Source: Victivallales bacterium (GTDB lineage: Bacteria > Verrucomicrobiota > Lentisphaeria > Oligosphaerales > Oligosphaeraceae). From it: DNA of 58,127 bases. A model generated the notes under the pieces. That model was not told the origin of the DNA. It searched no databases and saw nothing but the letters and a program-made list of their open reading frames with translations. Below are positions 26,761-35,874 of this stretch, in pieces. Both the position numbers and the translations under genes were made by a program. The number at the start of each line of letters is the position of its first letter. Positions within the stretch are counted from its first letter, which is position 1. The stretch lies in the NCBI GenBank assembly GCA_017548425.1, contig JAFZAB010000122.1:1-58127 (forward strand), written 5' to 3'.

Positions 26761-29010
26761 TCATGGTTCTCGTATCAGTATCGCTTCATCGACATAGACA
26801 TAGCTGACGTCTTCAGGCGAACGATTGACTGGCGCGAACCACAGCAACGGTTGCTCGCACATCATGAACGGCTCCGTCGTGATTTCCACGTATTGCGTTC
26901 CGTTGCAATCCTTAGCAGGTACCCATTTCATGAACATATCCTTCCGTGCGCCACGATCATAAAGACCGTAATCAACGGCGGATCCTTCCTTCGAAGCACC
27001 TTCGCAACGGACGCGAACCGTCAGCCGCCACGGCTTGGAACGGTCGTAGCAATCCGCCGTGAACGGACATTGCATGGCCCATTCGTGATGCGTCGTCGGC
27101 ATGCGGACGGCGCGCCCCTGCGCGGCCGCCGCGTCATCGACCATATCCGCCCATGTGCCGATCCGCCCGAGATTGAAGCCGATGACGGGAAAAACTTCCC
27201 ATCGGTCTATCGGCAAATCTTTGCAACGCATTGGAACGTAGTTGCTTTTTGCAATGGCCGCTACGACGCCCTGTCGCAACGTTTCGCCGTAATGACCGAA
27301 CGCCACGCCTTCCCGCAGGTTGCCCGCGTTTTTCGTCAATTCGACGAATTCATCCGCCAATTTGACAGGATCAGCGATGGGCAGAACGGCCTTCTTACCC
27401 GTAAACCGTTCTTTGCGCAACATATCCGTTATTGACATCAAACAGACTTGATCCAACGAGAGCCGTTCACGTCTTACACGCGCCGCGAGAACAGGATCGT
27501 CCGCGACGGCCTGTTCCGCTTTTGCGTACAGTTCCAACGCCTTACGGAGATTTTCTGGCCTCATCCAGCCGTTGACATCCATGTTGTAGCAAGTCATGTT
27601 GTAACCGGAAGCCTCCACCGTGTCGCACAAATAATCGATATACGCCAGCAGATACGGCCCCGCCGCGCCATAGTAACCATTGAAGAATTCGCGGGCCAAC
27701 TGCTTTTCATCCGCATCGGGATTCCACAGAAGATGCGAGACGATCCATGCCCGCGGCCTCACGAAATCACCGACCGTGCAACCGGCATCGCCCTGTTCGA
27801 ACATTCCTATCGTCTTGTGGTTGGCGAAGAAACGAATATCTTTCGCCAGTCCACGATAGTTCGGATGCGGCAGCATGTAGTTGCTGAAATTCGTGATGTA
27901 ATTCCAAATGTACAACTGCTTCGAAATGGCGCTCCATTCTTCGATATCTTTCTTGAAGGATGCATTGTCAGGCCCGCTCTCCAACGGCTGCGCCGCATTC
28001 ATCTCAATGCTGCACAGGCGGATGATGACATTTGGCGCAGGCTTCGTGATTTTCGGCGCTTTCCGCGTGTAGCGATACGCCAACGTCTCCACAAGAAAGT
28101 CTGGATACACTTTCGCAATGTCCGCCGCCACTGCGTTGACAAACCGCAAGATCGGTCCAGACGGACTGCCCTCTGCTTCCTCAATCGCCTTGCATGCAGG
28201 GCATTGGCAACCGCCATCAATGCCGCGACCGTCGTTCTGCGAAACGGAAATCATGCCTGCCGTCGGATTCTCCGCGATTTTCTGTAAGCATATCTTGACG
28301 AACTCCTTGCGCATCTCTTCATTCGTGAGACACAACTGCGAATAGTGGGCGGACGTCCGTTCGCCATTGATCATATTGTACCATTCCGGATGGTCTTTGA
28401 AATATTTCGATGGCGGCAAAAACTGGAACATCGTATGGACGAAGCCAATGATCGACATGTGGCCGCCGTATTCCGCAGGATTGTTGTTGTGATGCCCGTT
28501 GGCCTTCAGCCGCGAGGCGAACACAGGATCGAACGTGTTTTTGTAGAATGGTTCGCGGCAGATGAGTTTCGGGGCATAGGCGTGATTGCGAGCAGGCACG
28601 TCAAGTGTCGGTTTCTGAGGAATATACGACTCCGTTGGCGTCCACCAGCGGATGCCGACATAATCCTCCAGGAAGGTATAGACGGCGTACAGCGGGCCGC
28701 GCGGCAACTGTCCGCCAAGATGGATGTCGTCGCCGTCGAATGTGATGGCGATGCCGTCTGGCTTGCTTTCGACAGGTTCGATGATCAACGCCTTTTGTCC
28801 AGGCAGCCGTTGTTTCGGCGTAACGATTTGGAATTCGCCGCCCGTGACGGCTTTCAGATGGTCCGCCAACTCCTTCGCCGCCGTGTTCAGAACAGGCAGA
28901 CGATTGTCCGAAACCACGATGACATGGATCGCTTTTCCGTTTTCGGACAACGTCACGGCCTGACAGGTCGCCAAACCGCCCAACATCAATGCGCACATCA
29001 GTTTTCTCAT
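26761..29010 (-). CDS. Exported DUF4838 protein (alpha-glucuronidase/GH20-like architecture)
   Basis: A 749-residue protein with a signal peptide (1-18). The N-terminal part (about 20-125: AAKELADHLKAVTGGEFQIVT, YAVYTFLEDYVGIRWWTP) is the small alpha/beta domain found before GH20 and GH67 barrels. The central DUF4838 barrel has NGHHNNNPAEY, SVSQNDGRGIDGGCQCPACKAIE (the CxCxxC typical of the family; written here in parts as SVSQNDGRG and GGCQCPAC), YIWNYITNF and FEQGDAG. A C-terminal sandwich (about 600-749) resembles a binding module. The family is tied to polysaccharide use; the reaction is unproven. GAGGCG precedes the ATG. Confidence 0.8.
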   Translation of the reverse strand: MRKLMCALMLGGLATCQAVTLSENGKAIHVIVVSDNRLPVLNTAAKELADHLKAVTGGEFQIVTPKQRLPGQKALIIEPVESKPDGIAITFDGDDIHLGGQLPRGPLYAVYTFLEDYVGIRWWTPTESYIPQKPTLDVPARNHAYAPKLICREPFYKNTFDPVFASRLKANGHHNNNPAEYGGHMSIIGFVHTMFQFLPPSKYFKDHPEWYNMINGERTSAHYSQLCLTNEEMRKEFVKICLQKIAENPTAGMISVSQNDGRGIDGGCQCPACKAIEEAEGSPSGPILRFVNAVAADIAKVYPDFLVETLAYRYTRKAPKITKPAPNVIIRLCSIEMNAAQPLESGPDNASFKKDIEEWSAISKQLYIWNYITNFSNYMLPHPNYRGLAKDIRFFANHKTIGMFEQGDAGCTVGDFVRPRAWIVSHLLWNPDADEKQLAREFFNGYYGAAGPYLLAYIDYLCDTVEASGYNMTCYNMDVNGWMRPENLRKALELYAKAEQAVADDPVLAARVRRERLSLDQVCLMSITDMLRKERFTGKKAVLPIADPVKLADEFVELTKNAGNLREGVAFGHYGETLRQGVVAAIAKSNYVPMRCKDLPIDRWEVFPVIGFNLGRIGTWADMVDDAAAAQGRAVRMPTTHHEWAMQCPFTADCYDRSKPWRLTVRVRCEGASKEGSAVDYGLYDRGARKDMFMKWVPAKDCNGTQYVEITTEPFMMCEQPLLWFAPVNRSPEDVSYVYVDEAILIREP

Positions 29011-29234
29011 GGTTCGCCTCGCTATTTATATATGGTTCAGTAACGACTCTTGACGATAATGTAATTCGGCATGGAATGAAAGCAACCCGTAAACGTTTTT
29101 CTGTTGCTGTTCAATTGGACGCGAGACGTTAAATGAATTGAAACAATCGCCCAAAATGCTACATTAGACTTACAAAACACACAAATACAACAAAATGCCT
29201 AGCCGCTTTCGGGGAGCTTATGGCTTATGGCTGG

Positions 29235-29374
29235 TATTCTGAAAGTTCGGAAGATCTGGATATTCTGGAAGTTCTGGAAGGTAATAATGTAAATCCAGAA
29301 AATCCAGTTAATCCAGAAAGTCCAGAAAAAAAGCTACTAACCACTAACCACTAACCACTAACCACTAACCACTA
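29235..29374. repeat. Inverted 9-bp array followed by a 7-bp (CTAACCA) array
   Basis: In the 368-bp space between divergent genes (29,011-29,378), the left arm (29235-29279, TTCTGGAAG words) and right arm (29292-29327, complementary ATCCAGAAA words) form a large imperfect palindrome. Five to six CTAACCA words (29335-29374) follow and end 4 bp before the ATG of the next gene. Bases 29,011-29,234 show nothing else recognisable; both genes' promoters must lie in this space. Confidence 0.75.
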
Positions 29375-29378
29375 AAAA

Positions 29379-31322
29379 ATGTTCGGTAAAAAACGCAAAG
29401 ATTCCTTTTTCAGCATCCATTTCGATTTCCACGCAATGGATGGACAAGTCGTCCCATCCGTCTGGCGCCCTGATGTTTACGAAGAAATGCTGGATGCCGT
29501 GAAACCTGATTACGTCCAATGCGACACGAAAGGCCATGCGGGCTATTCATCCTATCCGACGAAGGTCGGAGTCCGTGCCGCCATGCGCAGTGATATCGAC
29601 ATCCTCCGTTTCATGCGGGATGCGACAGCCGCCCGAAACATCGCCCTATATGGCCATCATTCAGGACTTTATGACCAACAAGTCGGCAAGTTCCATCCAG
29701 ACTGGTGCGTCGTCGATGTGAATGGCGAAATCGACCACGACCACGCCTCCGTCTTCGGTCCGTTCGTCGATGAATATCTACTTCCGCAATTGCGTGAACT
29801 GGCTGGTGACTACAAATTGGACGGTGCATGGATCGACGGCGAATGTTGGGGAACTCGCGTCGATTACAGTCATTGGGCCGTCAATACGTACAAGGCGAAA
29901 TATGGCGTTGAACCGCCCCGTCCGGAAGACGCCGACTATGAAAAATACCGTGAATTCTGCCGCGACGGCTTCAAGGCCTACGTGAAGCACTATGTCGATG
30001 TCATCCATGCGGAATTCCCTGATTTCCAGATCACAAGCAACTGGATTTGGTCCGCCTACATGCCAGAAAAGGAAACGCATGAGGTCGATTTTCTTTCAGG
30101 TGACTATTCCTCCACAAATTCCGTCTGCAGCGCACGTTACCAAGGCCGCGTTTTGGAAGCGCGAAACATGGTGTGGGATTTGATGGCGTGGGGCCACAGC
30201 GCCCTGCCGTGCAGTTGGACGACGCGTAACCGCAACACGAAGGAGCTCGGCCAATACTGCCAGGAGGCCGCCGTCACCATCGCCATGGGCGGTGCCTTCG
30301 CCTTCTTCAACATCCATTACGGTTTCGGCGGTGCCGTTCAGCAGTGGGCGATTCCCATCTGGGCGAAGACGGCGGCATTCTGCCGTGCACGCGAAATCTG
30401 CTTCAAATCACGTATTACAAAGGAAATAGGCGTTCTTTTCCCTGCCGACCGCAACCAACTGTCCAACGCAGGCATTTTCACAGGCAATCCGGGCAGTTGG
30501 AATCTCGCGCAATGGCTTGATTTGCTGCAAGATACGCAATATTCCACAAAAGTCGTCTTCGAACATCAACTGGCGGAAGACGATTTGTCTGAATACAAGG
30601 TAATCGTCATCCCGCCGACATCAAGCCTAACAGAAGAAGCCGTTCAGGGCCTGAAAACCTATGTCGAACTTGGCGGGAAACTGCTGATCGACGGACCGAG
30701 CGCAAAGCTGTTCGACGGTTGGGGTGGCTACACCAGCGGTGCCGTGACGGATATTCTCGCCTTCATCGACGGCGGTGGCGCTTTGGCAGGCGGCGAAACG
30801 CAAGGTGTTGCATTGATGCCAGTTAACGGACAAGCAGTCGGTGCCATTTACGATGACAACATCTACGATTCCGCCCATACCCATGCCGCTGTCACGACGC
30901 AGCTTCAAAATGGACGGTTCTGCGCCTTGGCCTTCAACATGGCGCTTTTCTATGCGAAAAATCGTTCCACCGCCATCCGCCGTTTCCTCACGTCCATGCT
31001 TGAGGGCGAGCTTGGCTACAAGCCTACCATTCGCGTGACAGGTAGCCATTTTGCAGAACTGTGTGTCGCTCAAAAGCCTGACGGCACGATGCTTGTGAAT
31101 CTCATCAACGTGGCGGGGGAACACAACGTCGCCAATGTACGCAGCTATGACGAAATTCCGCCCATCGGCCCATTGACCGTCACCATCGCGCCATCCATTC
31201 CCGTTCAGAAAATCCTCCAGATTCCTGAAAACAAGGATCTTGAGATAAAACGCAATTCCGATGGAAGCGTCAGCGTCACCGTCGAACGGCTGGAAATCCA
31301 CACCATCCTACAAATTCAGTGA
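29379..31322 (+). CDS. Cytoplasmic TIM-barrel glycosidase with trimerisation-type domain (GH29/GH42-like)
   Basis: A 647-residue protein without signal peptide. The barrel begins FFSIHFDFHAMDG, continues with YVQCDTKGHAGYSSYPTKVG, ALYGHHSGLYD, LDGAWIDGECWGTRVDYS (Asp of WIDGE is the best nucleophile candidate, by analogy with GH29) and TSNWIWSAYMPE. Residues about 330-540 (IGVLFPADRN, YKVIVIPPTSSLTEEAVQGL, GGKLLIDGP) are the class I GATase-like domain of GH42 trimerisation. A small C-terminal sandwich follows. The gene converges with the GH42 gene, stops 1 bp apart. No Shine-Dalgarno: the start codon follows the CTAACCA array directly. Confidence 0.65.
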   Translation: MFGKKRKDSFFSIHFDFHAMDGQVVPSVWRPDVYEEMLDAVKPDYVQCDTKGHAGYSSYPTKVGVRAAMRSDIDILRFMRDATAARNIALYGHHSGLYDQQVGKFHPDWCVVDVNGEIDHDHASVFGPFVDEYLLPQLRELAGDYKLDGAWIDGECWGTRVDYSHWAVNTYKAKYGVEPPRPEDADYEKYREFCRDGFKAYVKHYVDVIHAEFPDFQITSNWIWSAYMPEKETHEVDFLSGDYSSTNSVCSARYQGRVLEARNMVWDLMAWGHSALPCSWTTRNRNTKELGQYCQEAAVTIAMGGAFAFFNIHYGFGGAVQQWAIPIWAKTAAFCRAREICFKSRITKEIGVLFPADRNQLSNAGIFTGNPGSWNLAQWLDLLQDTQYSTKVVFEHQLAEDDLSEYKVIVIPPTSSLTEEAVQGLKTYVELGGKLLIDGPSAKLFDGWGGYTSGAVTDILAFIDGGGALAGGETQGVALMPVNGQAVGAIYDDNIYDSAHTHAAVTTQLQNGRFCALAFNMALFYAKNRSTAIRRFLTSMLEGELGYKPTIRVTGSHFAELCVAQKPDGTMLVNLINVAGEHNVANVRSYDEIPPIGPLTVTIAPSIPVQKILQIPENKDLEIKRNSDGSVSVTVERLEIHTILQIQ

Positions 31323-31323
31323 A

Positions 31324-33453
31324 TCAAACCACCAACACTTTCACTTCGTTGGGCTTGAACGTCAATGACGTCTTGCCGTCGTTGAAACATCCTGTCGCGC
31401 CATCTAGCAGATTCGTCCACGGACTGTCGCCCGCCGCCGCAAATTCGAGCGTTCCATCCGTCTCTTTTTTCTGGAATTCGTAGGCGATCAGAATGTGCTT
31501 TCCGTTCGACACCATATGGCGGATGCGGATATTCGGCGGCACGTCAACGGGAATCGCAACATTCGCCTGACGAGCCACTTCCAGAATCAGTTCCGCCGCG
31601 CCACGATTGTCCTGCTCCGTTCCTTCGCGATGGAAATCGTCACTGATGGAAATCTGCTGCGACGCCATGTTTCCAAGGCTGATTCCGGACAACACGGCAT
31701 GCCCTTTTCCATGCGTCGCATCGACTATCATGGGCTGTCCATTACCATCGCTTACCATCGCTTTGGCAGTATCTTGCGTGATATTCCATGTTTCCCGGAC
31801 ATAGGAATTCTTCAGCGGTATCTTCCGTCCATCGGCAAACACGTCGAACGCGCCTTGATTGCCCGTCATCAACGTATTCTCTTCACAGCCGAACAATGTG
31901 TGCAAACCATTTCCGGGGATGTGGTCGGAAAGCTTCTGATGTTCGTCCCACAGACACAGCATGGGATCGGAAAGAACGGTTCCGCCGTCGTTTACGAATT
32001 TTCCCAATAGATCCGTCAGATGTTTCGGTAACGTGAACGGACATGGCAGGACGATCATTTTATAGCGCGACAGCATATCGGCCGTCGTGAACTCCTCATG
32101 GAGGATATCGACGGGGATGTTCTTCTCCCAAAATGCGCGATAGTAACCACCTATGGCATCGACGGAGAGATTGTTGTTGCGATATTCAGCCCAGTTGAAC
32201 ATGACGCTCTGGTAGCTGAACAGGATGGCGACATCCGCCTGCGGCATTTCCGCATGGTTGAACAGCTCCGCGTTGTCGTTCAATGTCTTTGCGATTTTTG
32301 ACGCCATCATCGCACGTGGCGTCGGATTCCCCTGATAGTCCGTCAGACCATACGCACCGCTTTCATTGCCATATGATTCTTTTCGGAACTGCCAGAACAG
32401 CAAGCCTTTACTGCCATGGCCGATGGCTTCCCAACACCAGATGGCGAACGTCTCCGGCGTTGCATACAACGCGCGATGCAAACCGCCTGCCACATCGCCA
32501 GCCGACAGTTCGGACTGCCAGAATTCCTTTCCCTGCGCCGCCGAACGCGTACTGTCCATGCTCAGACCAACATTGCATGTATGGGTGATATTGGACGGAA
32601 ACGCGCTGCAGCCCCACTTGTCCAACGGTTGCGAATTCTTCCAATCGTCAAACGCCATGGAGCCCAACTGACCACACGTCACCGTGCCGCCGCCCCACGC
32701 ATGGGCGATGACTTGCACGGAGGAATATTTGCGGATATAACCTGTGCGGCGTTTCACCAATTCCGCGATGTTCTCCGTCGTGAACAACCGCCAATCGACC
32801 GTGTCCGCATAGCCGAAGGCCCAAGTCGGCGGACGGACATCCTCCCAATCCGTCAACCGATGGCCCCACGCCTTTCCAAGTGCCTCCAACGTGCCATAAC
32901 ATCTTTGAAGCCAAGTCCGAAAGCATTTTCGCGTCTCTTCGCAAAAGCAGAAATAGCCTTGCGGATTCCGCGCGAATTCCACCCACATGTGCGGTTCATT
33001 GATCGGTTCGTAGGCGTAGGCGCGATTTCCGACATGTTCGCAAACCGCCTTGATGAAACGCTCCTCCAGCCGTTGCGTAGCGGCATGGTCCGGACACAGC
33101 CCCGGCCATCCGCCTGAAGGCGTATTCGCACGTGTCGAAGGCTCGAACGGATGTCCATATTGATCGACATACCAGCAATCACGATATTTACGAATTGCCC
33201 ATTCGGGAGCGCCATGCAGATGGAAAAGGAAGATGACACGCAAATGGTTCTTTTCGGCCAAATCCAGAATGGTATCGATATACTCAAAATCCACGACGCC
33301 GTCCGCAGGCTCCAAAACTCCCCATACCAGCCATACGCGAATCGTGTTGAAATGCAATTCGGAGATAAGCTTCAAATCCTTCGCCCACTGCGAACGATCT
33401 GGACTAAATCCGCGCAAATACTGCGTGCCAAATGTGAATATCGCTTTTTCCAT
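31324..33453 (-). CDS. Beta-galactosidase, glycoside hydrolase family 42-like
   Basis: A 709-residue cytoplasmic protein. GH42 features: LRGFSPDRSQWAKDLKLI and FNTIRVWLVWGVLEP near the start, the acid/base motif EPINEPHMW (Glu about 152), the nucleophile region FWQSELSAGD (Glu about 311) and WCWEAIGHGSKGLLFWQFR. Residues about 400-600 form the trimerisation domain (ADVAILFSYQS, YKMIVLPCPFTL, GGTVLSDP), then a beta tail ending EVKVLVV. It would release beta-linked galactose, for example from galactan side chains of the pectin attacked by the PL11 enzyme; that pairing is inference. GAGAAAAAAGC before ATG is a weak ribosome site. Confidence 0.82.
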   Translation of the reverse strand: MEKAIFTFGTQYLRGFSPDRSQWAKDLKLISELHFNTIRVWLVWGVLEPADGVVDFEYIDTILDLAEKNHLRVIFLFHLHGAPEWAIRKYRDCWYVDQYGHPFEPSTRANTPSGGWPGLCPDHAATQRLEERFIKAVCEHVGNRAYAYEPINEPHMWVEFARNPQGYFCFCEETRKCFRTWLQRCYGTLEALGKAWGHRLTDWEDVRPPTWAFGYADTVDWRLFTTENIAELVKRRTGYIRKYSSVQVIAHAWGGGTVTCGQLGSMAFDDWKNSQPLDKWGCSAFPSNITHTCNVGLSMDSTRSAAQGKEFWQSELSAGDVAGGLHRALYATPETFAIWCWEAIGHGSKGLLFWQFRKESYGNESGAYGLTDYQGNPTPRAMMASKIAKTLNDNAELFNHAEMPQADVAILFSYQSVMFNWAEYRNNNLSVDAIGGYYRAFWEKNIPVDILHEEFTTADMLSRYKMIVLPCPFTLPKHLTDLLGKFVNDGGTVLSDPMLCLWDEHQKLSDHIPGNGLHTLFGCEENTLMTGNQGAFDVFADGRKIPLKNSYVRETWNITQDTAKAMVSDGNGQPMIVDATHGKGHAVLSGISLGNMASQQISISDDFHREGTEQDNRGAAELILEVARQANVAIPVDVPPNIRIRHMVSNGKHILIAYEFQKKETDGTLEFAAAGDSPWTNLLDGATGCFNDGKTSLTFKPNEVKVLVV

Positions 33454-33477
33454 GCTTTTTTCTCACAATGTCATAAT

Positions 33478-33728
33478 CTTCTGGATATTCTGGATGGTCT
33501 GGATTAATTGGACTTCAAGCTTCCGCACGACGTTGTTTGCGCTTGCGCGAAGCGTGACGAACCGCCGAGCAGACGGAGGCCGTTCCAATTCTTCCATTAT
33601 CAACATTTACATATTACCAATGTCATCCTCAGAACGATAGCCGACGTCTGCGAGGCTTCTGTTTATTCCGTGTATTCAGTGGACTTCCAATATGAATATT
33701 CGTGTCCATTCGTGTTAATTCGTGGTTA
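33478..33728. repeat. 9-bp array plus dispersed composite repeat, copy 3
   Basis: TTCTGGATA words (33478-33505) run into the composite repeat (33507-33728): GACTTCAAGCTTCCGCACGA, the hairpin core GCTTGCGCGAAGC, ACCGCCGAGCAGACGGAGG, GTCTGCGAGGC and ATTCGTGTCCATTCGTG. The end provides the stop codon (TAA, 33731-33729) of thiD. Confidence 0.8.
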
Positions 33729-34514
33729 TTATTTTATTCTATAGCAATGGTTCAAAGGGCCATTGCCATGGCCGAGATGCGGATCGTTGCGCAACGCTCC
33801 CGTGATATATTCCTTCGCGCTCGCAACCGCCGTATTCAAATCCATGCCCAACGCCAAGCCGCTCGCGATGGCGGACGACAATGTGCAGCCTGTCCCATGC
33901 GTATTGTCTGTATCGATGCGCGGTGCGGAATACCAATAGACATTGCCATGGTCGTACAGTAAATCGTCCGCGCAGTCCGACAGATGGCCGCCTTTCACAA
34001 GAATCGCCGCACCTGTCTCCGTCGCAATGACTTTCGCCGCTTCCAGCATTTCGTCGCGATTCGTGATATCGTCGCGATGAGCCAACACCATGGCTTCCGG
34101 CAAATTAGGCGTCAGAATCCGCGCCATCGGCAGCAGGATGCGAATCAACGCCTCTTCAGCGGACGGCTCCAACAGACGATGACGCGACGTCGAAACCATC
34201 ACGGGATCCAACACGATATTTGTAAACTCATAATGTTTCAGACGCTCTGCAACAGTCTCGATGATTTCCACATTCGACATCATGCCGATTTTAACGGCAT
34301 CCGGCCGGATGTCCGAAAACACGCTGTCCAACTGTCTTGCGACAAATTCGCCTGGAATCGAAAATATCCCCTGCACGCCCGTCGTGTTCTGCGCCGTCAA
34401 CGCCGTGATGACAGACATGCCATAGATGCCATGCGCCGTCATGGTTTTCAAATCCGCCTGGATTCCCGCGCCGCCACTGCAATCCGATCCAGCAATCGTC
34501 AATACTGTTTTCAT
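33729..34514 (-). CDS. thiD: Hydroxymethylpyrimidine/phosphomethylpyrimidine kinase
   Basis: A 261-residue ribokinase-fold enzyme with the ThiD start TIAGSDCSGGAGIQADLKTM, the substrate loop VMVSTSRHRLL, and the anion-hole motif DNTHGTGCTLSSAIASGLA near residue 205. It phosphorylates HMP to HMP-P and HMP-PP with ATP in thiamine synthesis and salvage, in the cytoplasm. AAAGGATTGTTGA precedes the ATG. It is the third gene after thiM and the thiE fusion, separated by a 149-bp space with a hairpin and a palindromic 9-bp array, so it may be partly uncoupled from them. Confidence 0.93.
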   Translation of the reverse strand: MKTVLTIAGSDCSGGAGIQADLKTMTAHGIYGMSVITALTAQNTTGVQGIFSIPGEFVARQLDSVFSDIRPDAVKIGMMSNVEIIETVAERLKHYEFTNIVLDPVMVSTSRHRLLEPSAEEALIRILLPMARILTPNLPEAMVLAHRDDITNRDEMLEAAKVIATETGAAILVKGGHLSDCADDLLYDHGNVYWYSAPRIDTDNTHGTGCTLSSAIASGLALGMDLNTAVASAKEYITGALRNDPHLGHGNGPLNHCYRIK

Positions 34515-34533
34515 TCAACAATCCTTTTTCATG

Positions 34534-34552
34534 AAGCGGCTGATAGCCGCTT
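34534..34552. promoter_or_regulatory. Perfect hairpin before thiD
   Basis: AAGCGGCT-GAT-AGCCGCTT, an 8-bp perfect stem with a 3-nt loop, ends 19 bp upstream of the thiD start codon. No T-run follows. It could shape the leader or end transcripts from the thiE fusion. Confidence 0.5.
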
Positions 34553-34560
34553 TAGCACAG

Positions 34561-34643
34561 TATTCTGGATTTTCTGGATATACTGGATGTTCTGGAATCA
34601 ATTAATCTCCAGAACATCCAAAACATCCAGAAGTTCCAGAATA
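34561..34643. repeat. Palindromic 9-bp array (TTCTGGATA / TATCCAGAA)
   Basis: Left arm 34561-34598 (four CTGGA words) and right arm 34608-34643 (complementary TCCAG words) face each other over a 9-nt centre. A transcript could fold into a stem of over 30 bp with mismatches. Between the thiE-HAD stop (34664) and thiD. Confidence 0.8.
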
Positions 34644-34663
34644 TAAGATCTTTACTACTATCT

Positions 34664-35872
34664 TCATCCACACTTTACAACTTTAAAACCGGCCTTTTTC
34701 GCGCCTTCCAATGCATATTCCGCATCGTCATAGACGGTCGTTTCGGACAATGCCGTCCCCATCCGCCCCAAGACACGGTAATACGCTTCCGCGGAAGACT
34801 TTTCGATGCCAAGATCCATCGTCGAAATCACATCGTCGAAGAAATCATAGACGCCAGTCCGTTGCAACGCGGCAACGGCGAGCGGCTTGGCCGTCGCCGT
34901 AAACAGCACCATGCGAACACCTTCCTGCTGAAGTTTCTGTAACATTTCCTTCGCTCCTGGCAAGAGCGGCGCCTTTTCGCGATAGACGCTTTCAATGCCC
35001 GCGATCAGTTCGCGGCAAATCGTCGGAACATCTTCCTTCAGACCGTATGTCGCTTTGATATAGGCCGCTCCCGATGGGATTTCCATCGAATCAAGCTGCG
35101 CTTTCAAATCCGCATGCGGCGTGACGCCTTTTGATTCCAGATAGTCGTACCCCAATCTGTCCCAATAGGGAATGCTGTCAATCAGCGTTCCGTCCAAATC
35201 AACAATCGCGCCTTTTCGCTTCAAAACAGGCACTTCCAACATCTTATCGACTTCTTCCGACATCCGCTTCGTCGCGGCAAACGGATCGGCGGCGGCGAAT
35301 AACGCCGAAACAACCGCCACGCCGACGATTCCCGAACCGCCAAGCGTCATGAGATTGTCCAGTGAAATACCGCCGATTGCCACGACGGGAATCTTCACCG
35401 CCGCGCAAATCGCCGCCAGTTCGCGGCTATCGACAAATGCGGCATCCGTCTTCGTCGAAGTCGGAAACACCGCTCCCACACCAAGATAATCCGCACCGCC
35501 CTTCTCCGCCGCTATCGCTTGCGCGACATTTTCGCAGGACACGCCGATGATCGCATTCGGCCCAAGCTCCGCTCGGGCCTCGGCCAGCGATTCGTCATGC
35601 TGTCCTACATGCGCGCCGACGCCCAATTCCTTTGCAATTCCGACTTCGTCATTGATGATGAGCGGCACGCCGTAGGAATCGCATAACGCCTTGATTTCAC
35701 GCGCTTCCGCTAGAAATTCATCATACGGCAATTCTTTTTCGCGAAGCTGAAGAATCGTCACGCCGCCGTCCAAAACCTTACGGATGTCATCAGCCAAACG
35801 ACGGCCATTCAGCCAACTTCTGTCCGTCACGGCGTAAACCGCCAATTGTTTGCTTAAATCACTCATTGTCAT
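34664..35872 (-). CDS. thiE: Thiamine-phosphate synthase fused to a HAD phosphatase
   Basis: Residues 1-212 are ThiE (AVYAVTDRSWLNG, GVTILQLREKE, LIINDEVGIA, GVGAVFPTSTKTDA, VAIGGISLDN), joining HMP-PP and thiazole phosphate to thiamine phosphate. Residues 218-402 are a HAD-IA phosphatase: VDLDGTLIDS with nucleophile Asp 225 and Asp 227, motif II in VLFTATAKP, a motif III Lys near GIEKSSAEAYY and motif IV VYDDAEYALEGAKKAG. ThiE alone is about 210 residues, so this is a true two-domain fusion. No ThiL is present in the window; the HAD half might remove phosphate from thiamine phosphate for later pyrophosphorylation, as plant TH2 does. It begins 2 bp after thiM. Confidence 0.9.
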   Translation of the reverse strand: MTMSDLSKQLAVYAVTDRSWLNGRRLADDIRKVLDGGVTILQLREKELPYDEFLAEAREIKALCDSYGVPLIINDEVGIAKELGVGAHVGQHDESLAEARAELGPNAIIGVSCENVAQAIAAEKGGADYLGVGAVFPTSTKTDAAFVDSRELAAICAAVKIPVVAIGGISLDNLMTLGGSGIVGVAVVSALFAAADPFAATKRMSEEVDKMLEVPVLKRKGAIVDLDGTLIDSIPYWDRLGYDYLESKGVTPHADLKAQLDSMEIPSGAAYIKATYGLKEDVPTICRELIAGIESVYREKAPLLPGAKEMLQKLQQEGVRMVLFTATAKPLAVAALQRTGVYDFFDDVISTMDLGIEKSSAEAYYRVLGRMGTALSETTVYDDAEYALEGAKKAGFKVVKCG

Positions 35873-35874
35873 AC

